Origin: Kitagawia praeruptora | Lineage: Eukaryota; Streptophyta; Magnoliopsida; Apiales; Apiaceae | Direction of reading: 5' to 3' | Assembly: GCA_037693485.1 (NCBI GenBank) | Contig: CM075351.1 | Span: forward strand, 65,746,001-65,810,000 | Length of the DNA: 64,000 nt | Made by a program: the position numbers and the translations under genes | The notes under the pieces: generated by a model | What the model saw: the letters and a program-made list of their open reading frames with translations, nothing else | Told to the model about the DNA's origin: nothing | The model's database searches: none | In this document: piece after piece, positions 47,007 through 60,366 of the stretch | How positions within the stretch are numbered: position 1 is the first letter of the stretch | Layout: each line of letters starts with the position of its first letter

Positions 47007-50000
47007 TCATTTCGTCTGTTTTACTTCATCAACAGGAAAGTTTTCTTCTGGTTGCTTACGCCAAAGATAGTTGGCAGCTTCTATCCACCCTGGATGAACA
47101 AGGAACTTCTTCTCCCGAACAGCCCATCGAGACTTCTCTGTTCCTTTGTCCATGGAGACAACATGTGTCACTGAGGGATCCATTTCTGTTGAGCATGTGG
47201 CACCCAATTGCTCTGCCATCTTCCAAAGGTGGTGACTCTCAGCAGGAAATTTAGCTGGGAAAACCCTGGTGAAAACAAGTTTACAGCCCTTCAGAACTTC
47301 CTTTCGAACAGTTTTCAGCACCTGGCATGATGCATAAATTACATTAATTCAGATCAATGGCAGGTTTGGAACTACATAAACACAATAAAAACTCTAAACA
47401 AATAGAACTAAGAAAGTTTCTGCAAATGATCAAATTCAATTTTAAAAATATTTAAACTGCCACAGAAATCGGCTTTAAGAAATACATGCAACAAGATTGG
47501 AAAGGGGAATCAATGAGGGGAATGATTTTTCTTTCCTTACCTGTCTAACATCCTTCTTCGTAAGATCGGCCCCCTGTTCCTGTAATAAGATCAATTTAGC
47601 ACAATAAGATCAATAATGCAAATAGAACTTGATTAAATTGGAAAAGGACATACTGTGTCAAAAAAAATTGAGTGAACTCGTTTGAGAACTTCAAGAACAG
47701 TAGCAAGCGCTCCATCGTCCTCACTCTCATCACATTTGAGCTCAGAACGTGATTTGCAGTTAAAGCCAAATTGACGATAACTTGAAACAAAGTAATGATA
47801 TCTCTCCATCAATATTAGGTTTTCTTTGTGCTTCGACCAAACCTAAGACAGTAGGAAACGACTAAGTTAATATGTTTCCTTGTCAAAGATTTAGAAATAT
47901 TTACATCTTATAAACTTCACCCGATTCAAAAATCATTTGTATGACAAAACTCAGGTGTGCTAAATAAGCTATAGCTTAAGGAGTGTTTCATTTTCTTTCC
48001 TTTACCAACTGTTTCAGTTTGTGCAACCATTTACATGAAAGATAATGTCAAACACATGTGAGTGGCTTAAAGACACGCGAGTATCTAATAAACATGGACG
48101 GAAAGGTGATGAGAATCACACAAAAAGTCTCACTGCCAATGGACACGAACATGATCATCAGCAATAATTGTACAAACAATAATGAGTTACAAGGTGGCCT
48201 GTTTGCTTACCTGTTCTGTATCATCAAGGATCAAAACAGCACTATCTTGCCCCACAACCACATCAAGACCCTTCTGATGTCTTTGGGTGCAATCACCTTG
48301 CGCAATCACTTTAGAATTGAAGTAGATATTTTCTGGGTCAAGCAGCTTAGCCATTTCCAAGGCGTATGCTCGTTCACCCATTGTATATATGTACATTTCA
48401 AACAACTTACTTGCTTCTTTTAAAAATGTCCGCACAAAAGGCCTCAATTTGGTCATCATGTGCATAAAATCTAATCTGAACAGATTTCCCTTTAGTGCAT
48501 CTGTTCATATTTATAAATGAGACCACATAAATGAACAGAACTGAAACAGCTAATAAATGACCAATAAACATGCTCTGTAAGAAAAATATTAGGACAAAAA
48601 AGATCATTGGGCATTGCACAGAAGGCAGATTAGTAGTATCATATGCACAAACTGCTGCCAACAATCAATAGTACAAAACTATCACATCATAACCTACTAA
48701 CAACTTGTGCATATTTTCTGCCACAGAATAGAGACCATAAGATCATAGAATTTGGAACCCCCAGCATACAGCGATTGTTTCTGAAGCCTCTAAAAAACAG
48801 ACCATACTTTTCTGAAAGCATAATAATTTGATGTTAATTTAATTAAAAAAATTGATAAAAATCCCACCAAGTTGTTAAGTCAACTCCAAATCTGCTACTC
48901 TATATTTCAAACCAAACCCTTCTATCACATAATCACTATTCTATTTGGTAAAGAACTTACTTTTACATTAATATTTACAATTGATTAAATTCTGAATTAT
49001 TTAAATTCGTACATTGAGCAGATATATATACATGCGAAACCAAAAAACAAAATCTAAAAATTATAAGAAAAAAGAAAAAAAACACAACACATACCGCTTA
49101 TTCATAATATATAATACCTAAGAACTGTAAAAAATGAAAAACATACATCATATTCATTATCATAATACTCTGATATAACATTTAGTTATTTAAATTACAA
49201 TTAAACAATGATCATTCAAAACTAATGATAAGCGTTACTGTCTACTGTCTAAACTCTAGATGCCTATAGACAACAATACTAATAGTCTAATTTTAAACCA
49301 GTAATGATAAAACTTTATTTTCTAGTGAAAAAAATAGTTAAATATTTATTTTTCATAGTATTATTAACTATGAATATCTTTGATATGATTGGAATTTCTT
49401 TCTAATTCAATTTATTTCTCTTTAATAAAATTTGTAATCGCCCAGTGGTTTAAGCCGGCAGAAAAGAATGTAAAAATTATTCCACAAGAAAATTTTTTAA
49501 GTTCTCACAAAAAAGGGGAAAAAATATTTGTGAAGACAAAAAGACGCCTAATCCATGCTGTTGTGGATGCCTTCCTAATATTTATCTCTTTATTGCCTAG
49601 GTGACGCCTCGACAAACAGAACATTATCATTACTTTATTTCAATCAGATAATAGTAATGATCCCATAAATTTTGATGAACATAATTCGTTTTCAATATAC
49701 AGAACCTCATGAGGTATGCAAGTTTGGTAAAATGCAAACTTCCAATGAATCTATAATTATATGATACCTGGCAGAGAATCGGGTGGCATTCTTAGATATT
49801 CTTCTTCTGGCGTAATATGCCTAAACTGGGTTGAGTTGAGAAGTGTGTGGTCCAGATCAAGAACCAAATTTAGCTTTCTATGGCGGAACAAGTTCTTCAG
49901 ATCGTTGTTGCGCAATCGAGCAATTTCATCATTAGCAAGTCTCAAATCCTGTGCAAGCCAAAAACTACTGTTTACCGACTCATTATTTTAGAACGAGGTG

Positions 50001-53000
50001 TGTATGCTTAGCTTCGAGGTTATTATTGTTAAGTTGTTCTTCATCAACTGGAGCAGACTCACTTATAGCCAACCTGTTACTCATGCGGTCATGCAAGAGC
50101 AAACTATGAGTTCATCAACTTGGTTTTATCAGCTGTTTATATTACAATCTTTTAACTTTTTGGTTATTCAATCTGCTAATTATAACATATTGTATATTTA
50201 CTCAGATCTACAGATTGGTCCATTTCACCGGTCCTCTAGTGGACAAGAAAGAAAATCAATATCTGAAACTAAAACCTGCCTGCTTTGGAGTTTGGAGTAC
50301 CATAAAACTAAAACCCGCTCCCTAAATCACAAGAGCCCAGTACTTATCCAAATTTTGATTTACCGAAGTTCTAGCCTCGCCAAATTGCCAAAATTTGCAA
50401 GAGCATCGACACCCAACCAAGACAAAGGTACAATTTGCAACAGAGGTCATAGCTCTTTGGACTCGCATTAAAATAAAAAAAAGGTATTATCTAAAGGTAC
50501 TGTTGTGCATTATTTATCCGGATCTGAAAAACTTCAGTTTGTGCCCCATGGATTATTGGGGTTTTAATAAACATTAATGTAACTAAATTTGCATATTTTT
50601 ACAATGTCAACCCTGAGGCATCCACCCTACAGAAAATAAAGAGAGAATCCATATAATCTAAAGTAAAATTTTCAGTTTATTTTCATAATCTGGATTCGTT
50701 TTGTTTTCCACCAACTGTCTGCAAAGTAGATAATTAGGCTACCCTTTTTTAACCTCTGCCTACATCAGCAAAAGTTTTAGAGAGGCTAACCTTGTGGATA
50801 TAGCCAAATGCAACCCCAGACTGTCCCTCATCAGTCTTTTGTCCACACCGTATACACATTCCTCCAATAACACCAGGATGTGTGCAGATATCCTCTTTGA
50901 TAGACTCTTCTGCATAAAATAGTACATAAAAAATCAATGAAAACATTGAGCAGGAAGCACTATTTTTGGCAATTCAATATGTTCCGACTTGTGACTATAT
51001 CAATACTTTGACAGGCAAAAAAATATTAATGAGATAGAAGGCACGCATGGAGCAAGGGGTTATCCAGAGAGAGGAGGACGTAGGGTACTAGTAAGGATAC
51101 ACAAAAAAAAAAAGATTGAAAAAGCCTCCAAACTGATATATGACATTGGTTTTAAAACATCGGTTCAGAATATTCATATTGTTTCAACATTGGCTACGGA
51201 TAAAGAAAACAACACGTCTATATAAAACAGAATAGATAAGTATTTCACTGGAGGAGTTTTAATCTCAACTACAAATTCCTCGACAGCTGCAACTAGAATT
51301 AATATGATAGAACAGGGAAACTCGTCACATGCAAACTACTCGAAAACTGATACAGCTAACGATAATCATAGAAACTACTTGATGGCAAACATGTTTCCGA
51401 TTTTCCAATTTTCCAAATATACTAAGTACAATACAATGTGTGTGTGGTAATTGGAATATTGATTCAAAATTGCACTGAGCAGATAATCACAACGTCCCTA
51501 TAAGTGGAATCCATGCTAACCACAATTTTTTTGGAATCATGTAAATGTTTAACTCCTGTAACAGTATATATAGAAATATAGACTGTTTTCTTAACCTTGA
51601 TTTTATTTATTGTTTAAGAAAAGGGGAACCAGTAGGATTTTAAAAATCACAAACCACTGCCACTCAATGTAGAGACCAATTACCCATATCCACTTGTACT
51701 TCATTCAGATTTTAAGCTACTTTGAAGGGATTTATAGATTAGGACATAGATTTTCTTCGAGGTATAAACTCTGAGCTACTTGAACTGAAAAGTATTCTCC
51801 TCAACCAAGTGTTAGCTATGACTAGGTCAAAGAACTAAGAAATCTCAAATTAAGCCTGCAACATCATATCCCATGACCATAACCTCCCTGGAAATAACTG
51901 TACCATTCTTGCACGACCTCAGCCAGTTCTGTCTAATCTTATCTATCTTACTCATAAGGTGCACAAAAGCTAATTACGGTAGCAACATATGTCCTCAAAA
52001 CGAGTTCAACTGCAAGATTATATCCTACTTCTGTTCACTTTACCAAATCCACTGGTAAACTTTTGTTAATAAGGACATCCTTCAATTTCAGTTCATCGTG
52101 TTTCCTGTATACGAAAACTTATTCCCCGCAACTCGACCTACCCATATTGTCTCGTGCACACAAAAAATGGTCTTTGCGTACAGGCTTAGCAATTGGACCA
52201 CATTACTAGACCAATTAAGTTTAATGCTAGCGAGGTCAAAGCTAAAAGCTATCTGCCAACACGGTCAGCTTAGGGAGGAGTAATGAATTACAATTTACAC
52301 ATGGTTTTTATTCATCCAACAAACATTCATGATAGTGCATACAAAATTATGACAAACTTAGTTACTGTTGTTGTAGATACAAAGTCCTACAAAAAGAATA
52401 CAATAATGTAAATCAACATAAGTGCACCATTTCAAAAAATATTACCCAATTTTTTTTCGACTCCACGTGATGTCGAGCCATAAGGATCTACAACCTTTTC
52501 CAATAACTCCACCTTCTGCTTTTTGGTACTGCAATAAATTCACATGTACATTGCATCATGCACAATGAAAATTTAAAAACAAAAATTATATTTGTTTCCT
52601 AATCCTATGTTAGGACCAGATCTGATCTGCTATAAGCCTATAAATTATATAGAAACAAACACTTTTATTGATAAACACACACACACTGAAAACGATATTT
52701 AGGTGGTATTCGAGAGACCACCTGCTCTCCACACACTCGGGTGGTATTCGAGAGACCACCTGCTCTCCACACACTCTTCACTCAATCTTATTTCTTGATA
52801 CCTCAATCATACAAATGACTTCTATATTTATAACCCCATATCAACTCACAATCCCTAATCCCTAAATTAAAGCTAAGATATTACATATCCCACCAAATCC
52901 TCCCTTTCAAATCCTTAATTGATGCACAAACTAATTATTCAGATTTGTAACTGATTTATTAATTATTATTTTTATTATGGTTCCTAACATCCTAGTCCTA

Positions 53001-53940
53001 GAGCAAAAAAAATCCAAAGTACTTTTAGGATGTTATGATACTTTTAGTTACACGTACTTGTTAACCAGGTAGTTTTTAGATGAATCGTATGTAAGAGAGG
53101 TTTTTAATATTTGGATAATCCACCGATATCACAATATGTGAAAACTGTTTAGGATATTGCAGAAGATAATCTGAGCTACTTAAAAACTCAATTTATTCTA
53201 GTTTCATCAACTGTTGTCCTTTAGAATTAATATAGTTTCTCATGGAGGTACTTAGAACTAAGTAGAAAAACAGAAAAACCAAAAACTAAATAAAAGAACT
53301 ACGGAGAAGTCAATGCACCACATCTACATCTTATCAGTGCGATAAGATCGCACTTATCGCACTGAGGGACTTCTTTATTCCATTAAGTACACTAGATGTA
53401 CTAGAACACTTTTAACCCGAAAACAAATATTACACGCCTCATTTCTTCTCCATAGTACTCCACAAAATTATGCTCAGTAAACATTGTATACAATTAACTA
53501 GAGTAATATATTTATACACACGTTATAAAACAACGAGATACATACATATAGTTCTTAAAAAAGATCACACAATATTGTCCAACTGATTTTTTAAGTACAT
53601 AAAATCGTAACATAAAAAAAGTAATCAGAAACGCCACTTAAATTTTTCCGAGAAGCAACGAAAAGTACTAACTAAAAGACGATTAAAACTAAGAAATGCA
53701 TACGGTTCAATTACAATGTTATCAATTACGAAATGCATACAGTTCAATTACAATGTTATCAATCACAAAAATATACCTAAACAGTTCCGAGTCGTAATCA
53801 TTCTCATTCTCATTTTCATCATCCTCATCGCCAGGCTCCGGAGACGTATCGGAAGTAGAATCCAACTCCGCATCGAGAAACGACGCAAAGTCATCGCCGC
53901 TGCTCGACGAGTGTACAGGAGAATCGCTTACAACACTCAT
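47007..53940 (-). CDS. CPL4: FCP1-like RNA polymerase II CTD phosphatase (CPL4-like)
   Basis: Eight coding exons on the minus strand: 53940-53777, 52528-52446, 50909-50791, 49948-49768, 48500-48211, 47842-47654, 47579-47541 and 47321-47007. All have GT-AG borders and compatible phases, giving about 459 residues. The start MSVVSDSPVHSSSSGDDFA and the order of parts follow Arabidopsis CPL4 (about 440 residues). Exon 3 holds a CXXC-type segment (CTHPGVIGGMCIRCGQK). Exon 4 has the phosphatase signature LVLDLDHTLLN (DXDXT, the nucleophile aspartate first), exon 5 the second acidic motif AVLILDDTEQ, and exon 8 a BRCT domain (GCKLVFTRVFP to HPGWIEAANYLW). The enzyme dephosphorylates serines of the Pol II C-terminal repeat in the nucleus. 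Nothing essential is missing. Intron 1 contains a solo LTR. The gene symbol rests on similarity; CPL3 is larger and fits less well. Confidence 0.92.
52608..52989 (-). mobile_element. solo LTR in intron 1 of the CPL4-like gene
   Basis: The 382 bp segment starts TGTTAGGACC and ends GGTTCCTAACA, and is flanked by a perfect 5 bp duplication TCCTA (52603-52607 and 52990-52994). Minus-strand reading shows a TATA-like GGTTATAAATATAG and a CAATAAAAGTG polyadenylation-like signal, so it is oriented with the host gene. It is the product of LTR-LTR recombination of a Copia-type element. Confidence 0.85.
52702..52776. repeat. 38 bp tandem duplication inside the solo LTR
   Basis: GGTGGTATTCGAGAGACCAC followed by CTGCTCTCCACACACTC occurs twice in tandem. 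Each unit also folds back (GGTGGTATTCGAGAGACCACC). Confidence 0.8.
53335..53366. repeat. 13 bp hairpin in intron 1 of the CPL4-like gene
   Basis: TCAGTGCGATAAG and CTTATCGCACTGA are perfect complements separated by six bases. No transposon ends are visible around it. Confidence 0.7.
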
Positions 53941-54345
53941 CTACAACACAAAAACACATAAAATTCAACTCAGCATCATCTATATACGCATTCATATAAT
54001 TAAACGAGTTACAATGAAACCCTAACCCTAATTTGAAATGCACAAGTAAATTAACTTGTGAAAAGCCTAATTAAATAAAGTAATTAATTGATTAATTATG
54101 TAAATAGATATTTAAATTGAGATTAAAAGTGAATTAGTTGATTTTACCTGTGTACTAATGGAGGTCCGGCTCAGATTTGGTGGATTAGTTTGGGAAGGGA
54201 ATAGAGGGAGATTTGCAGTTGTGTGTGTATTGTATGTATGTTGAGAAAGAAAGAGAGGGAAGTTTATTATGAGTAACCGACTAGGAATTAATGGGCTTGT
54301 TATGTTTGGACGTTTTGGGCCTAGGACTTATTCTTTTCTAATGCC
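53941..54345 (-). promoter_or_regulatory. 5' UTR intron and promoter of the CPL4-like gene
   Basis: The start ATG directly follows a TTGTAG acceptor, and a donor GTAAAA follows 54148 on the minus strand, so an intron of about 208 bp seems to lie in the 5' UTR. It holds a telo-box-like repeat, AAACCCTAACCCTAA on the plus strand near 54017. Upstream, on the plus strand, TGGGCTT (54292) and TGGGCCT (54326) are site II type elements, which with telo boxes mark constitutive or growth-linked plant genes. The transcription start, probably near 54250, is not defined. Confidence 0.5.
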
Positions 54346-54582
54346 CCAAAATGAAATATTACAAGGCCATGGTACAATAAATACAAACTTCCTAAAATAA
54401 TTTGTTTGTGGTTTAAAATATTTTGCAATATAATAGTATGTACCTATGTGGCATATTCTCGAAACATATACTGTAATCACTTGACTTCAATCAACCAACC
54501 TCAACTGTTGGTTTCATCTTTTTTCTACTGGATTTTCAAATGTCAGCACTTGGAGTCATTCTCCTTGAATTTGAGTAACTAA

Positions 54583-54787
54583 GTGTCCGTTTGGCAAAAC
54601 TTTTTTAAGGATTTATGGACTTATTTTCGAGTAAAAATTTTATATTTTGTTAAAAAAAATTATACAATTATTTAATGTATGTCTGAGATTCAATAAGTTG
54701 CAAAAATAAGTTGGAATGTTAGGAATCTCTAACTTTGTCTTAAAATAAGTTGACTTATTTTGGAAAAAAGTTCCCCCAAACATTCCC
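54583..54787. mobile_element. Tourist/Harbinger-like MITE
   Basis: A 205 bp segment has ends GTGTCCGTTTGGCAAAACTTTTTT and complementary GTTCCCCCAAACATTCCC, each next to TAA. The arms (AACTTTTTTAAGGA, TTGGAAAAAAGTT) are imperfectly inverted. Confidence 0.6.
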
Positions 54788-55628
54788 TAAGTTTCGTTCT
54801 TAGAAGTGAAATTTAAATTTGCGGAATAAAGTAGCAAAAAGACTTATATACACATCCTTTTAAGTTATACGTGACATATATACACATCTATACAACTATA
54901 TTAAATACATCCTCAGTAGATATATCCAAATCATATAGGCATCAATTAAATCAGTTGAATATAAAAGAAAAATTGGGAAGATTACATACAGCAAACTAAT
55001 CACGACCAAAGGATAACGAACTAGAGATTAGATGCAGGAGCATGCTATGAGGACTTTGTGTGAACGTGATGGGTGGATGTCTGAATGTAATGGTCTGGTG
55101 ACAATGTCAAATTATGACCATCAATTTGTTATCAATTTTGATTGTAAACTAAAATAGCTCAGGCAATTGGAATAACTGCCTTGAATAAAATTTTGTTGAA
55201 TGAGATACTTTATTTATTTGTTGAGTTTCTAAGCAGATATATGTTAGAATTTTTAATCAGGAATAATAGTCAAGTGAGTTAATTTTATTTTTTTATTTTT
55301 TTTTGAACAAATCGTACTTGCATTACTTAAAAATTATCACTCTCGAATACATAATTAATAAAATAGGAGGAGTGACAGACCACTCTCCATAGCCTGATAT
55401 AGAATTAAGGTATCATTTGCAAGCAAAAGAACCACACGATTCGCAGACCAATAATAATTTATAAATGTTTAATCTTGACTTTAATAAAATTAATTAATAA
55501 ATCTACATAAAGATCAACTACTTATATTAATTAAATATATGATGAATTATATGAACTTATTAAATTATTAAAAATATAATTTCTAAATCCTGAAACTTCT
55601 AAACTAAATAAGGTTAGTAAGACTCAAC
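54788..55628. other. intergenic
   Basis: A T-rich run lies at 55285-55305. No gene, RNA or bounded repeat is recognised. Confidence 0.4.
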
Positions 55629-55826
55629 TAGGGGTGTAAAAATTATCCGCAAACCGCAATCGCACTGCAAAACACTCGCAATCGCAATCGCAAAAACTGC
55701 CATAATCGAAAAATCGCAAAATCGCAAAATCGCAAAATCGCAAAATCGCAACCGCAATCACTCGCATACTTGCGGGTTGGTTGCGGATTTGAATCTTGAA
55801 AAACCGTAAAATCGCAACCGCAACCG

Positions 55827-55862
<36 letters not shown>

Positions 55863-56328
55863 AATATATATTTTTATATTATATATTTTATAAATATAAA
55901 TTAATAAATCATATATTATATTATATAATTAGAAGTCTTGGTGCTAATTCTTTAGCATTGATGTTTGGGCCTTACATCATATTTCTTTGAATTTTGTTAG
56001 TTTTACATTTCCTTTTCTTGTCATGAACTTATCCCATTGTCTTTTCTTGTTTTGGGCTTGTACATCATATTTCTTTGTATTCTTTTGGTTTACATTTCTT
56101 TGTATTCATAACTTTTAGTCTTGAAATATCATCAATTATTTATGAAAATTTTATTCACAAAAAAACATCGAATATTTTCAATTAAAATATATATTATTTT
56201 ATACAACCGCAAGTGCGGATAATCGCAACCGCAATTGCAGTTGTGGTTGAAAATTTCAAAAATCGCTAAAATCGAAAAACCGCCATAACCGCTAAAAACC
56301 ACCCGCAACCGTACCGCGTACACCCCTA
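55629..56328. mobile_element. non-autonomous hAT-type element
   Basis: The 700 bp element begins TAGGGGTGTA and ends TACACCCCTA and is flanked by a perfect 8 bp duplication GACTCAAC (55621-55628 and 56329-56336), the signature of hAT transposons. Subterminal regions are rich in short words CGCAAAAT and CGCAACCG on the left and complementary or direct copies on the right (about 56210-56320), as expected for transposase-binding repeats. A (TA)n tract lies at 55829-55858. There is no transposase. Confidence 0.85.
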
Positions 56329-56336
56329 GACTCAAC

Positions 56337-57397
56337 ACTTCAAGTAGTCTCTCCACATTCCTAGAAAAGAAATTAGTGGAAACAAATGGAAGAACCGAGA
56401 AGAAATTTGGTACAGGAGGTTTTGTTTAGTAAAAATTATAATTGATAATAGTAATATTAATTGAATGCAAGAATAAATAGGTAAATTCAATAGGTACTGT
56501 ACCAATTAGTAAAATTTTTAATGTTTCGATTTTTATATAATAGTATTGATTGATTTAGTTTTACAAATTCAAAATACTAAATTAGTATATATTCGACTTT
56601 TTTTAAGACCACTTTTTAGTACTTCCTTAATTTAATATTTTTTTTGTTATAAAAATATAGGTATTGGATTTTTTTTATTTTATAAAAAACTTTAAGTATT
56701 ATTAATAAAAAATTAATTAATGTTACAATTGTTCAAACATATTATTGATTTACAATAATAGCGTCAAATTAAAATAAGATGAAAAGTTAGAAATCTTAAC
56801 TTTCAAATTAAAATAAATTGACTTATTCTGTAAAATAAGTTCCTCAAATACCCTCAATATATTGTTTAAGTTTATAGAAAGTTTCTAGTAGTTTGTTTCA
56901 TGAAATTATATACACTATATGTACTATCTATCTATCTATATAAACTATCTAGCCATTGTTCTATATAAAGAATCACAAATTTATCAAAATTTAATTTTTG
57001 GTTCCATAAAAAAAAACCCAATTTTTTTTACTTTTATAGTAGAAAAAAATGTAAAAATTTGGTTATAAAATCAAACAAATTATATGGTTCTACCTGATTC
57101 TCTATATAAGATGATTCTCTATGGAGTGCTACTCATACTATCTATCTATGTATATTATAATTTTGATACCTATTTTTGGTATGGTACTTAACTTATTTAT
57201 AAAAGACAAAATTTCATTTAATAAAACAAATTACTTATCTCCAGAGATCTCTTCAAATAACTCACCTCCATCCCCTAAACATATGTCAAGGCGCCACAAA
57301 TTCCTGACCTGACCAAGGGACCTTCAAAACACCACAACCATGGACCTATTATTTGCACCATCTTCAGCCAAAAACCTTGTCAATCTGTTCTGGCCAG
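56337..57397. other. intergenic with a Helitron-like end fragment
   Basis: Bases about 56460-56545 (AATAGGTACTGTACC, then ATGTTTCGATTTTTATATAATAG) match the right-end sequence of the Helitron-like element at 31890-31955 and 32230-32302, so a truncated relative is present. The rest is AT-rich without a gene. Confidence 0.4.
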
Positions 57398-58531
57398 TGA
57401 TGTGTAAAATAACTGCAAGCGCACAGTGTTTAGTTGTAGCAATCACAGATCGATCCTCAGAGACTATGAATTTTCAAAACCCTAATAATTAACTCAGGCG
57501 AACTAGACAAATAGGTTTGAGATGAGTTTTAATTAACCTAATTAACATAATTAGCAAAGATTATCAAATAATATGGAAAACCTAGGAATCCGAATCCGTT
57601 AATCAATCACAATTAATATCAACTCGCCCTAAAATCAACTCTCTTTTCTTCACAAACAAGATATATCAATTAACGAGACAAGCATATACTATGAAACTTG
57701 TTATCTAACAATAACCTATCAAAACTTCAAAGAGTAAGCATGGGCTATGAAAAACAAATCCAGTAACAATAATATATCAAAATCACTTTGTCAATCGATC
57801 AATTAAGAACCAAGAAAAATTATGAGAATCAATTAATAGGAAAGAGAAGAAATCAAAAGTAATTAAATTAACTTCATCTTTATCCTAGGAGAAAAGATTT
57901 AGCTACGCATGATTACTAAATAAACGAAACAATATAAGAATAAAGCATGCATTATAACCTACTAACTATTAACGTACTGATTATATAATATAATATAAAA
58001 ACTTACTAGAACAATGCACCACGTGATGGCAAACAGAATGTAAATCAAAGTTAAACAATTAACGAATAAACGATTATGACACGAATTGATTTAAACGGAA
58101 AAAAACAATGAACTCCAAGAAGAGAACGAAACAGAGCTTGATATTAACGTGGCAACTTTGCAATAAGAAAAGTATTAACAACAATAAAATTCTAGGTGTC
58201 TAAATTGGTGTCTAAAGTGGTGTCTCAAATACAAGAGAGGAGCCCCATATATATAGGGAAAAACTTGGGCTTGGGTCTTCGATTACAAATTTGATATTGA
58301 ATATAATTTCTTCAATTTCCTTTTCTTCCTGGATAAGTATTCGATTTTTCCTCCAATTTCTTTGGCTTCAAGTATTTTCCACCTCCTTTCCCTTTTTGCA
58401 CCTTTTCCTGCTAGAAATTTATTTTTATTTATTTTCCTACAAAACAAAATAAAACAATTTATTTAATTAATAAAATTATGAAAACGGACAGAAATTAGGT
58501 ATTAAAAATATGATGAATTATGGACCTATCA
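57398..58531 (-). repeat. 3' LTR of the second Athila-type element
   Basis: It is 1134 bp, beginning TGATGTGTAAAATAACTGC and ending TATGGACCTATCA. It shares TGATGTG and GCAAGCGCAC with the nested element's LTR, and GATCGATCC against GATTCGATCC, but the two are otherwise hard to align and differ in length by 860 bp. Confidence 0.88.
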
Positions 58532-59362
58532 AATGCCCCCATACCTATCTTTTGCTCGTCCTCGAGAAAAATATAAAATAAAATACTACCTAAATAAATA
58601 ATACCACTTCCGTAGGTGATCACGGTTGCATTTGGCATATGCAACAAGCCCTTTAAACCCCTAGGCAGCCCTAGTGGACGAGTGAGGTCTCGTGAGGGCC
58701 TATAGTGAATGTACCCACAAAATCCATCTAGCTCATGTAAAAGATTGCTCAATGCAACACCACACATACAAGTCATCTCATGCTACATCAACTAAAGAAA
58801 TCAAAGTGCATTTGCAATGTCTTGGTGTGTAAGGTGCAAGTATTCACATAGTCTACTCAAAGAAATATGCATAGGTCCTCAAAAGTCCACGTCAAGTGTA
58901 AAAATAAGTTGGTAACCATGCTAAACCCACAAGAGTACACCTTAGAGTCAAAACTTGGGATCTCATATGCAAAAACAAGTAACAACTCACCTTTGACTCA
59001 CAAAAGAATATTCACTCAAGAACAAGGGTAAGTGTATCACTCAATTCCAACAAAATCATAAGCATGCTTGACACTTGGTATCAATCTAACTTTAACACAA
59101 CATACATCAATGACGATAATCAAAAGGTCTTTTATTTGGGTTGTAATGGGGCTAGGGACAAGGTATGTCAAGTAAGGCCAAATAAGGTGAAGTGTCAAAA
59201 GCTAGTAGGAACCATAATAAATCATACACAACACAGTATATCCTCCCCACACAGATGTTCTAATTTTTTCCAACAAAATGCTTGACTAGTCGAATGAAGA
59301 AGGATCACACAAACACAAAAACATAAGTATGCTCTCAGATAACTTTCTTTTTTTTTTTCTTC

Positions 59363-59395
<33 letters not shown>

Positions 59396-60366
59396 TTGGA
59401 GAGCTAAGATAGATAATATATATACAACCACAATCCTTCTTCAAAAATTTCTTGAACGACTAACAAGTAAGCAACAAAACCCAATATTTCCCAAAAGTAA
59501 TGAACAAAAGTACCCCATCTCACACACCTTATTACTCCCTCAACTTCCTACTAGCCTTTGACAAATTGGGATCAAGTATACATAAGGCTACACAAGAAAA
59601 AGGTCTAGGCAAGTAATGTGGTATGTCACCGAAAAAATAGGATTAAGCTCAAAGGGGTAATTAATTGATCACATATAAAGGGTGTGGTAATTTGGATAAT
59701 AATAAGTTATTCCTAAATGCCTTTATCATCTTATCATCAAATAATGTCATGCATTTCAAGAAAGGTCTCAAACAATTGCTAGCAATGCAAATAACATGTG
59801 GACACTCAAGCAAACGAATATAAAATGCAAAAGATATGCATATAGGCTCAAAATCTCACTTGGTGGTAAAACATAATCAATCCCAAGCAAAAGTCTCTTT
59901 AATGCACCTACTTGTACTCAAAGCATGGAAACCAAATCTTCTTGCACATATTCATGTCCTTTTAATTACTTACAACATTCAATAAGTCTACTAGTTTCAA
60001 CTCGCTAGTGTATGTGTGTGCACAAGAACTTAACATATCACTTCTCAGTCAAAAGCATCAGAAACACAAGAGTACTATAGCATGTAAGGGTGCATCAAGC
60101 CAACTTTTAACAAGTAATCATTTCACAAGGCTAGAATTGTTTTTTGATTTTTTGATTTTTTCAATTTTTTTGGATTTTTTTATTTTTCAATTTTTTTTTT
60201 TGAAATAATAATACTACTAAATCCCACCCCCATACCTAAATCATGCATTGTCCTCAATGTATGCAAATGAGAGAAAAATGACAAAGTAAAAGGACGAGAA
60301 TATCTGATAAAGGCAAGACGGAGGAATAAAACTAACTACTATATACAACAAGGTAACTTACTTGAG
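58532..60366 (-). other. 3' noncoding region of the second Athila-type element
   Basis: It starts with the polypurine tract (58532-58542). Block 58626-58731 is identical to 15458-15563. There is a T-rich run with CTTCC interruptions at 59348-59397 and T-rich segments at 60138-60200. Alignable phrases with the nested element continue over the whole interval. No env-like frame is seen. Confidence 0.6.
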
